A stretch of 64,000 nucleotides of DNA from Cladorhizidae sp. MBARI D1340-BT2 (taxonomy: Eukaryota > Porifera > Demospongiae > Poecilosclerida > Cladorhizidae), in contig JAQNBH010000014.1 of assembly GCA_028752905.1 (NCBI GenBank), positions 2,944,993-3,008,992 of the forward strand. The letters are read 5' to 3'. Shown here in pieces: positions 11,509 to 19,797 of the stretch. Each line of letters begins with the position of its first letter. Positions within the stretch are counted from its first letter, which is position 1. The position numbers and the translations under genes were made by a program. Under the pieces are notes generated by a model. That model was not told the DNA's origin. It was given only the letters and a program-made list of their open reading frames with translations, and did no database searches.

Positions 11509-12070
11509 CTAGCTAGCTAATTTAAGTAAGAAATAGTCATCACTAGTATACTGACTAGTGCCTAACACTGCTGCAGTGTTCCCACGCTGAATCGCAATGG
11601 AAATTCTCTGTAGGAGAAAATGATGGGAACGTGGTTCGTCGCACTTTGCTTTGAGACGGCCACCTAACTCCCGAAGGAACAAAGATGCCTCCCCTCCAAA
11701 CACTCCAGTGGTCTCTATCCCATTTATAAAGAAGTGCGTAGCAACAATGTTTCTGTATTTTTCCTTTTTCAGGGACTCAGCTCCGTTTGCCACTGCCCCA
11801 GGACCTTCATGTAATAAGTTGGCATAGGATGGAGCAAAGTTGTCCACACATGTAGCATCCCACACAAGGATATGGCCATTCTTCTAGGGGACAATAAGCT
11901 CCATCAGGACACTTGCCATTCGAGCGAGAAATGCCTGAAGGCTCCAGGTGAGAGGGAATATTTATGGAAGGTAGTGATCTATGAATAATGTCATTTACAG
12001 CTGCATGCCTCGAGAAACGACCTTGACTCCTCCGACAGTTGAGACCAACTGATTCACTTGGGATCCACAA
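11509..12070 (-). pseudogene. R2-like retrotransposon C-terminal fragment (RLE region)
   Basis: From 12070 downward the frame reads RHAAVNDIIHRSLP, HLEPSGISRSNGKCPDGA, then after a frame change near 11885 KNGHILVWDATCVDNFAPSYA, then SLKKEKY, IETTGVF and LLQRISIAIQRGNTAAVLGT. The same words in the same order close the reverse-transcriptase pseudogene at 19798-22316. The K/R-C/P-D-G plus W-D-A-T pattern fits the PD-(D/E)XK restriction-like nuclease of R2-group non-LTR elements (inference). The reverse-transcriptase part is missing, and the fragment borders the 12068-12610 microsatellite. Confidence 0.75.
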
Positions 12071-12610
12071 TTATTATTACTATTATTATTACTATTATTA
12101 TTACTATTATTATTACTATTATTATTACTATTATTATTACTATTATTAGTATATTATTATTGCTATTATTAGTACTATTATTAGTACTATTATTAGTACT
12201 ATTATTAGTACTATTATTAGTACTATTATTAGTAGTACTATTATTAGTACTATTATTATTACTATTATTAGTACTATTATTATTACTATTATTATTACTA
12301 TTATTATTACTATTATTATTACTATTATTATTACTATTATTATTACTATTATTATTACTATTATTATTACTATTATTATTACTATTATTATTACTATTAT
12401 TATTACTATTATTATTACTATTATTATTACTATTATTATTACTATTATTATTACTATTATTATTACTATTATTATTACTATTATTATTACTATTATTATT
12501 ACTATTATTATTACTATTATTATTACTATTATTATTACTTTTATTATTACTATTATTATTACTATTATTATTACTATTATTATTACTATTATTATTACAC
12601 TATTATTATT
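12068..12610. repeat. (TTATTATTACTA)n microsatellite, ~540 bp
   Basis: A 12-bp unit repeated about 45 times, with AGT variants at 12150-12270. The poly-leucine reading frame across it is an artefact. Confidence 0.95.
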
Positions 12611-12633
12611 ATACCCTTACCTATAATGCATAC

Positions 12634-12853
12634 TGTTATAACCTTGTTTGATACCCTAAGGTTATAGTTCTTTCACTCTTCAACGACCGTGAAAGTCCTT
12701 AATCAACTAGTAAACTAACAACCGAAAACAACAGACATAATAAGAAGACATCTTGATTTCACTATCTGTGCAACACACGTGACACACTAAAAACGTTTAT
12801 TTAGAGCCCGGACTATTGAATAATAATGTCATACAATTCACTTAATTATAACA
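12634..12853 (-). repeat. 3' LTR of the minus-strand gypsy element, 220 bp
   Basis: It starts TGTTATAATTAAG at 12853 and ends GGTTATAACA at 12634, with an 8-bp terminal inverted match and the canonical TG..CA. The polypurine tract lies just upstream, between the integrase stop and the LTR. Confidence 0.8.
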
Positions 12854-12910
12854 TTCCTCCCTTCTTAGTTTATAAGAGAGTAAAGATAACAAATTCACGA
12901 TAATTATCAG

Positions 12911-13993
12911 TTAAAACACTGATCCCTTAAAACGATCAGGAGGGGGTCTGTTTCGGACAGACCTGCGCAGTACTGTTGTTGACTCACAATCAGGGACGTG
13001 TACTGAAGTGTTGTTATCATCCACATTAACACGGGGTAAGCGAGGATAGCTGACCACGGCTGACGCAGCTGAGTCGGAATGTGGAACACTCCCTTCAGGG
13101 GACAGGTTCAGTGTCTCTGGCACTTGAACAGGAATATCATGAAACACAATTGCAGGTCCAGACACTTGACCATTTATAGTGCTGGATCCTAACTCGCTCT
13201 GTCCCTGACGTATGTTATCCATATGACGACGTTCGACTCCCAAGGTAACTTTAACTCGGTAAGATAGAGGTCCAGTGACATGCTCAACAACACCAGGCAT
13301 CCAGGTCACATTCTTACACCTGAAATCTCTAACAAAAACCCTGTCACCCACTCGGAAAATGCGATCCCGTCCGGTGCTGCCATGTGTCCTCTTACGCTGG
13401 CACGATTCCACTCTCTCTGACAAGTCAGGATGAACCAAGTCTAACTTGGATCTCGGTCGACGACCCATCAGAACCTCGGCTGGGGATAACCCTGTCGTAC
13501 TGTGTGGCGTTATCCTGTAGCGGAACAAGTATCTTGATAGCTTGGATTGCAGTGATCCACCTTCCATCCTCTTCAACCCTTGCTTGAAAGATTGCACTGC
13601 CCTCTCAGCCAACCCATTCGTGGAAGGGTGGTAAGGTTCAGACGTCGTATGCTGAATACCATTCACTTGGCAAAATCTCTGAAACTCATCACTCATAAAT
13701 GAACTGCCATTATCAGTGACCATGGTCTTGGGAAGACCATGAATAGCAAAAATACCTTGCAACTTCTCTATGGTGATTGTGGACGTGATTGAACTCATAA
13801 TCACCACATCCATCCACTTAGAATAAGAATCGACCAAGACTAAAAACATGTTACCCATGAGCGGGCCAGCGAAGTCTAGGTGGATACGGTTCCACGGCTG
13901 CTTTGTTACTTCCCACGGGTGCATCGAGGCCACAGGATGTTGCGGTCGTGATTCCTGGCAAACATTGCACTGCTGCACACATAACTCGATTTC
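12911..13993 (-). CDS. Ty3/gypsy integrase, C-terminal pol fragment
   Basis: An open frame of at least 355 residues. It begins inside the zinc-binding region (C-V-Q-Q-C-N-V-C), continues through the catalytic core with D in HLDFAGP, D in VTDNGSSF and E in GLAERAV, and ends in a basic C-terminal region. The second and third acidic residues are 35 residues apart, the D,D-35-E spacing of retroviral-type integrases. The frame is intact from 13993 to its stop at 12911 but lacks everything upstream, so it is a 5'-truncated piece with no reverse transcriptase. The catalytic triad is preserved. There is no sign that it is used by the host. Confidence 0.85.
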   Translation of the reverse strand, partial: EIELCVQQCNVCQESRPQHPVASMHPWEVTKQPWNRIHLDFAGPLMGNMFLVLVDSYSKWMDVVIMSSITSTITIEKLQGIFAIHGLPKTMVTDNGSSFMSDEFQRFCQVNGIQHTTSEPYHPSTNGLAERAVQSFKQGLKRMEGGSLQSKLSRYLFRYRITPHSTTGLSPAEVLMGRRPRSKLDLVHPDLSERVESCQRKRTHGSTGRDRIFRVGDRVFVRDFRCKNVTWMPGVVEHVTGPLSYRVKVTLGVERRHMDNIRQGQSELGSSTINGQVSGPAIVFHDIPVQVPETLNLSPEGSVPHSDSAASAVVSYPRLPRVNVDDNNTSVHVPDCESTTVLRRSVRNRPPPDRFKGSVF

Positions 13994-14027
13994 AGAAGTT
14001 CATACAGGGAGACAGCTCTAAGGGCAG

Positions 14028-16314
14028 CTCGTCAACCTCCCTGGGCCGGACACCTTGGCAGGACAAAGACTACAGACAGGGTGATGAACAGATTCTTATG
14101 GCCAGGAATTAGGGAAGATGTGGCTGAACTATGCAGCAGGTGCCAGGTGTGCCACAAGACTGCCTCTGGTCAGATAAGGAAGGTACCCCCTCATACCCTT
14201 ACCTATAATGCAAACCCCTTTCTCCCGCATAGCCATGGACTTCATTGGACCCATTCCCTCAACGGGCAGATGGCCACAAATACATATTAACCATCTGCGA
14301 CTATGGCACCCAGTTCCCTGAGGCCATTCCCATGATGACCACCACCAGTCAGGGTGTGGCAGAGGCACTGATCGGGGTCTTCGCCAGGATGGGCGTCCCA
14401 GATAAGATTAGGGCTCCAACTTCATCAGCGGCCTCATGAAAGAATTCTACCACATATTTGGCATCAAGCACATCTGGACCTAAGCCTACCATCCCGACAC
14501 AGATGGGTTGGTAGAGAGGTTCAATGGAACACTCAAAGCCATGCTACGGAGGTTCATGGAGGAGTTCAACTGGCAATGGGACAAAGCCCTTCCATTTCTA
14601 TTATTTGGAGTCTACCGGCTACTCCCCATTTGAACTCCTCTATGGCACAACACCCAGAGGCCCACTAGACATCCTCAGACAGGACTAGGAATGCCCCAGA
14701 GAGTGTGCCTCTCCTACCTCCAGTCTGTCTACTTCCACCTCGACTCAGCCAGGGAGAAGGCCACAGAATCAGAATCCAAGGCCAAGGGCAAGATGAAGGA
14801 GAGGTATGACCAGAAAACCCGCCAGAAAGATCTCAAAGAGGGTGAACTAGTTCTGGTTATGCTACCTTCCTCTTCCAACAAGCTGCTGGCAAAGTGGCAG
14901 GGTCCATTTTCTGTATCAGAAAAGCTCTCCGCCACCACCTACCACCATGTGCACATGGACACCAGCAGCAGATCTCTCCGAACCTTCCATGTGAACATGC
15001 TGACTAGGTGGGAGGCCCCCTCTACTGTCTGCTTGCTGGGAAGGATCGCCAATGGCCAGGAACATGTGATATCCCCGGCCTGCGACATAACCACCCGTCC
15101 TGAAACCACCCCCATCCTACACACTTTCATCAACCCAGGCCTGACACCCTCACAGACTGAAGAGCTGATGGTACTGCTGACAAAATACGAGAAGGTGTTC
15201 ACAGACCAGCCTGGCCACACATCAGAGGCACAGATAGTGATACAGACAATGCAGTGATCCATCTAGACCCCTTCCTGTTGCCCAGAATTGATGACCTGAT
15301 CGACAGGCTGGCAGCCTCCTACATCACCACCCTTGAACTTACGCAAGTGCTGGTCCACGCAGACTCCAGAGATAAGATGGCACCCTTTGGTAAGTATCAT
15401 TTCAAGGTTATGCCCTTTGGGTTGGTGGGAGCACCTGCCGTGTTCCAAAAAATGATGAACCGGTCTTTGTGGAGAAAGCGGAGTTTGTGGCAGCATACAT
15501 AGATGATGTTGTCATTTTTAGCAGGACCTGGGAACAACACCTGACCCACTGCGACTACGTCCTCTCCCAGATCCACCAAGCCGGCCTGACAGTGAAAAGA
15601 TCTAAATGTAAGTTAGCCACTTTTGACTGCCTCTACTTAGGCAGGCAGGGGCTGTGTCAGACCAGATGTGCCCAAGACAGATGCTGTGCGGAACTTTGCC
15701 ATCCTCCAGAGGAGGAAAGATGTTTGCTCCTTTCTGAGTGTGGCGGATACTACCAGAGATTCATCCCATCCTATGCATCCATAGCGGCCCCTCTATTGGA
15801 CCTTACCAAGAAGAACCTGCTGGACCAGGTCCACTGGGAGAACATCCACCAGAGAGCCTTCGACTCACTGAAGGATGCCCTCACATCCAGCCCAGTACTG
15901 CAGGGACCTGATTTCCCCAGATCCTTCATCATCCAGACCTATATAGTTATCGGTGCAGTACTCAGCCAGGTGGACACAGCACTGGGTGATAGGCCGGTGG
16001 CTTACTACTACCGGAAGTTTAAACCAAGGAAGAGAAACTATGCGGCCACGGAAAAGGAGTGCTGTCCGACACTTCAGTGTCTACATCACTGGAGTGCAGT
16101 TCACCATCGTGACAGACCACCACTGCCTCCGCTACTGTCCACAATGAAAGATACTGGAGGCCAACTATCCCGCTGGGCTCCCCTCCTCCAACTCTACCAT
16201 TATGAGATACAGCATCATCCGGGTCGTCACCATTCAAACGCAGATGGACTGTCGTGGCAGGCTTGGGATGAGGAATACACCCCCACTTCACAGCAGGAGG
16301 GAGAGGGGGGTAGT
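14028..16314 (+). pseudogene. Gmr1-like pol pseudogene: integrase, reverse transcriptase, RNase H
   Basis: Pieces in order: integrase zinc finger (CSRCQVC); core with MDFIGP and a deleted second-aspartate region near 14410; the third acidic motif GLVERFNGTLK near 14507; integrase C-terminal region and pre-RT linker in one open frame 14691-15257 (the pre-RT words LTPSQTEELM and KYEKVFTDQPGHT follow RTFHVNMLTRWE); reverse transcriptase with MPFGLVGAPAVFQ and the active-site AAYIDDVVIF (about 15493); RNase H with GAVLSQ and RNYAATEKEC. Several frameshifts, internal stops, the integrase deletion and a lost RNase H aspartate (Tyr in its place) make it non-functional. The single frame spanning integrase and RT linker is the evidence that the order is native rather than two abutting copies. 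Confidence 0.8.
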
Positions 16315-16669
16315 GTCATGGATCCCCCAACCGAAGGAACCCCCAACATCAAACCAAGACCAAACACACAAGACCATATAAGGTCATAACTCTGAGAACT
16401 GGCATAGGGACCACTAATATGTAACTAGGTTAACCATAGAATAGATCAGCACAGACACAGAACTGATCCTTAGTATCTTATATAGTCTGGCCTGGGTTCA
16501 TGGCTGGCAGCATACTTAAAGGAGCCAGTTCATGGACAGGGCCAGAATGCCTCTTGTAAGTTAAAGCAGTGAAGACAAATCAATTCCTACTATCATCTGC
16601 ACTGGGTTGCTATCTCCAGCGATATAACAAGCTAGTTATCCATAACACATAAAAAATAGGAACGGGACA
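16315..16669 (+). repeat. 3' LTR of the plus-strand gypsy-like element, ~355 bp
   Basis: It starts TGTCATGG directly after the polypurine tract and ends GGGACA, giving TGTC/GACA inverted ends. A TATATAG word lies near 16480. The right border is inferred from the terminal match only; no 5' LTR is available for comparison. Confidence 0.6.
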
Positions 16670-17440
16670 CACCTGGCTTTATGTGGGCTTAGTAAATGCA
16701 ACTTAGCTGGAGGAAGAACTGGCTGCATGGCGCTGCTTGTGCGGAAAACAAAAATATTCTTGTAAAGAAGCTAACATGGCAGTGGGTTTATCTTGGAAGC
16801 CACACGTATAAATATGCATTTGTACCAATACCTGAAAATAGTTCTTAACAAAAATAGCTGTGTATATATAAGGATTTTATATTGCGGTAAAATGGGCTAA
16901 ATAATAAGCAGGCCTATGTGCACACTGTGCACACCCAGTAGTTCCCATGAATGCTCCGTTTGTATGACTGCATTCTGCACTGGCCAAAGGAGAGAAATGT
17001 GTGCATGCATGCATGTGCTTGTGTCAGCTAGTTATTGGTAACAATATTAGCCAGCTATAGCTAACTATAAAATGAAAATATTGAATGTCTGACTTTAATT
17101 GTCATTGATTATAATGATCTGATGGTGTGGTTTGTTAATTATTAAAATTGAAACGAAAATCAGCCATGGTCATGCTCCATCAACCACACACACACACACA
17201 CACAAACTCATCATTGGCATAATCATCTCATTCGTGATTCAATTACGAATAAATGAGAACCACAGTATGTAATATTCTTGAAGTGTCCTGGAGACTCTAC
17301 AAAAGAAAAGTAACCTGGGTATGGAGGAGGGCAATTCAGTCAGTATGATCTTGGATATTTTCCCCTTCCCGCATGACAGAATACACTGGCAAAACATGGC
17401 GTTTACAATAGCATCAAGTTCAGTTTCTGTACATATGAAC
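16670..17440. other. AT-rich stretch 3' of the receptor gene
   Basis: A (CA)n tract lies at about 17186-17205. No gene is seen. The part next to 17440 should hold the 3' UTR of the minus-strand receptor. Confidence 0.4.
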
Positions 17441-18460
17441 CTACTTTAAGGATTGCTGTGCTGAACTAGCTAATTTGGATGGGAAAAGTTTTGCTGTCAC
17501 TTTTTTAATATCTTGATGCCTAGTAAATGCTAGTGAGTCAAACACAGGGATCAGGTTGAAAGATGTTCTTCCAATCAGCATGTTGACGATCAAGAGCACT
17601 TTATTTGGTGAATGATAAAAAATTGAAGCCAAATAGAGTGCAAATGCAGGAGTGGTACCAGCAATCGAAATGAGTAGAAGAAACGCCGTGGTGTACTTCT
17701 TTCTGTTGTGTTGCATGTGGTTATGCACTTTAATCAACTCATTTTCTTTTGAATCCCTCTTTGTGCCTTCTTTAATGGAAGTTAGGATCGATTTGTGATA
17801 TCTGATAGTCCTACGCATTATTAAGAAGATGGCAACATAGAGAAGCAATGGTAAAATCAATCCAGTTAGCCCCAACATTGTTATGCTCAAGGCTATCAAG
17901 TATGTACAGCTGTCTGAACATCCTGTGAAGGCAGTGCAGGTCTTGAATGTTGGAATGTAGGCATAGCAATCAAGAATTCCAGCAAGTGGTAGAACTGTAC
18001 GTATCAGTGTTATCAACAACACGATGAAAGACAGAGTCCAAGCAATTGGTGCTCCATGCTTGAAGAATGGCTTGTACACAGAAATGAATCGATCAATAGT
18101 GAACACAAAAGTCATATTGAATCTGTACATGGCAAAGCCATCATGAATCATTCCTGTAATGTTGCACACCACTTCACCAAATATCCATTCACTATTAATG
18201 CTGGATGTCAATATAATTGCAGGGATGACTAGTTGGTAGAGAATCTCCACAAAAATTATCTGCAGTGATAAATACAGAGATCTCTGGTGCAACTCTGGAT
18301 GCTTGAATATGATGAAGAACAGGTACGTGTTGACAGGGAGACCAATAACTGCAGACAGAACAGCAATAAAAGCTTGAATGATGTTCACTGCTTGTGGAAT
18401 CTCTAGGGATGGTGGAAAGAACGGTGTAGGATAACAGCTGCCATTCACTGTAGAATTCAT
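17441..18460 (-). CDS. Rhodopsin-class G-protein-coupled receptor, intronless
   Basis: A 339-residue protein with seven hydrophobic segments. The start at 18460 is the first ATG in a frame that stays open upstream to 18598; it gives an N-terminus with N-glycosylation sites (NST, NGS), as expected for an extracellular end. Class A marks: GLPVN in segment 1 (Asn about 44); Cys about 99 at the top of segment 3 and Cys residues in the second outer loop for a disulphide; TIDRF at about 121-125 at the end of segment 3, a DRF variant of the usual DRY; and a basic third inner loop. The NPxxY of segment 7 is replaced by IPVFD. It would act at the plasma membrane through G proteins; the ligand cannot be inferred. 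The frame is free of stops although flanked by mobile DNA, which argues for a functional gene. Confidence 0.85.
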   Translation of the reverse strand: MNSTVNGSCYPTPFFPPSLEIPQAVNIIQAFIAVLSAVIGLPVNTYLFFIIFKHPELHQRSLYLSLQIIFVEILYQLVIPAIILTSSINSEWIFGEVVCNITGMIHDGFAMYRFNMTFVFTIDRFISVYKPFFKHGAPIAWTLSFIVLLITLIRTVLPLAGILDCYAYIPTFKTCTAFTGCSDSCTYLIALSITMLGLTGLILPLLLYVAIFLIMRRTIRYHKSILTSIKEGTKRDSKENELIKVHNHMQHNRKKYTTAFLLLISIAGTTPAFALYLASIFYHSPNKVLLIVNMLIGRTSFNLIPVFDSLAFTRHQDIKKVTAKLFPSKLASSAQQSLK

Positions 18461-19172
18461 CACCAGATATGCTCCGTCCTCAAGGTTGACTCGCGCAGCG
18501 CTAACAATATTTCTTTTTTGCGCGTAGGCTACCTCTGCAATTGGTTTGTACCTCTCCACATACAATCGGAAGACTCCAATTCCAATGCATTGGAACAACT
18601 ATATTTTGGTTCAGTAAAACACCAGATAAATGATAAATGCGCTTGTGTATGTATGAGTCCAACTTAGCCGAGTCATCACGAAGCTGGACGTTTTCGTTTT
18701 GTATCTTCCAGAGGCTTTCTCTTGTGCCAATAGTTAACAACACAGACCTTCAACAAAACCAGGTAATTACTTATGATGCATGTATGTTACAATGTTACAC
18801 GCTGCCCAATCCTAAGATTGCGCTGCACATTCCTGATCTTAGGATTGAGCACACAATCCTAGCACGCTCACACCTGGAATTGGGTTAACCCTGGGGGATG
18901 ATCCTAGGATGCTAGGATTGTGTTCCATCCAAGGATTGGCTGCTCAATTTCTGGATCCTTTTTGATCTTAAGATCTTTGCTCAATATTCATCCGGGAATT
19001 TGTTGCGCTCAGTCCTTCAGAAATATAAGTTGCTCAACTATAGAATTGGCTTCCTATACACACAGTAGATAAATATTCATTGTTTGTCTAAATAGCAAAT
19101 TACTTTGCCAAACATTTTTTGTAATAATATACGAGATAAATGCTGAAGTAAATATTTGTCAAACTATTACAT
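18461..19172. other. Upstream region of the receptor gene
   Basis: Dense short palindromic words (cctaggatcct type, caatcctaagattg) cluster at 18800-18980 and may be the remains of a small repeat element. No coding sequence is seen. Confidence 0.35.
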
Positions 19173-19330
19173 GTACTGGTTCAAACCCTTTAGCTATTAT
19201 ATGCACTGGCTCAGCTGATGCAAACCTTTAGCTATTACGTGCACTGGTTCAGCTGATGCAAACCTTTTAGCTATTACATGCAGTGGTTCAGCTGATGCAA
19301 ACCTTTAGCTATTACATGCACTGGTTCAGC
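19173..19330. repeat. 38-bp tandem repeat, 4 copies
   Basis: Unit gcaaacctttagctattac plus gtgcactggttcagctgat, repeated four times with few changes. Confidence 0.85.
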
Positions 19331-19797
19331 TGTCTGTGTACACACACAAATGTTTTAAAAAGAGGTCGAGTACATTGAATAAAAAAGTATTTCAAGATAA
19401 ACCATGTTTGGTAACAACTTTTCATGGTTACCAATAAGTATGCATCTTATGAATCTGTGTCCGTCACTTCATTATAACATTATATGAGTCAGCAGTTTGT
19501 GCTTCCTGCTTGCGGTCCATGTCTATCATCTCAACTGGTTTGATGAGGACCCATGGTCCTTTAACTGCTCGATGCCCTGGCTCTGGTAATCCTCCTCGAA
19601 AACCAGTAGGAACATCTTTGAATAAGGTTCCATCACAATCACCACGTGGTTCTTCTTCCTCACCCTCCTCGACCTCGTCGCCATCACCCGCAACGTCAGT
19701 TCTCGCGACAATTCCCAATATCAGAGTGCTATGCCGTATCCTGAGGTCGGCATGACAACTATGTAGCTCCAAGCTGACCGCTATTCTGGAGGATATA
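19331..19797. other. Possible coding fragment, orientation unclear
   Basis: The minus strand from 19760 to 19464 is open and reads as an acidic stretch (GDGDEVEEGEEEEPRG) followed by TGFRGGLPEPGHRAV and GPWVLIKPVEMIDMDRK, which looks protein-like. I do not recognise it. It might instead be the 5' part of the adjacent plus-strand retroelement read backwards. Confidence 0.3.

Larger units (their letters stand above)
12634..13993 (-). mobile_element. 5'-truncated Ty3/gypsy LTR retrotransposon
   Basis: The minus strand carries the integrase end of pol, a purine-rich tract (aagaagggagga) and then a 3' LTR at 12853-12634. The LTR has matching ends TGTTATAA and TTATAACA. Gag, protease, reverse transcriptase, RNase H and the 5' LTR are missing. 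The break is near 13993, where a second, oppositely oriented gypsy-like element begins. Confidence 0.8.
13994..16669 (+). mobile_element. 5'-truncated gypsy-like element with integrase before reverse transcriptase
   Basis: It opens inside the integrase zinc finger (GHLGRTKTTDRVMNRFLW at about 14049), continues through the integrase core and its C-terminal region, and then goes directly into reverse transcriptase and RNase H. A purine tract (ggagggagaggggggtag) and a 355-bp LTR follow. Ordinary gypsy elements place integrase last; this order matches Ty1/copia and the Gmr1 group of gypsy-like elements. The 5' LTR, gag and protease are missing. Confidence 0.75.

Noticed and set aside
12058..12651. 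197-codon poly-leucine reading frame
   Set aside because: It is a translation of the (TTATTATTACTA)n microsatellite, with no unique protein sequence.
18460..18598. Longer N-terminus for the receptor, from 18598
   Set aside because: There is no ATG upstream of 18460 in this frame; the open extension begins at a TTG and would put a basic, non-signal sequence before the glycosylated N-terminus.
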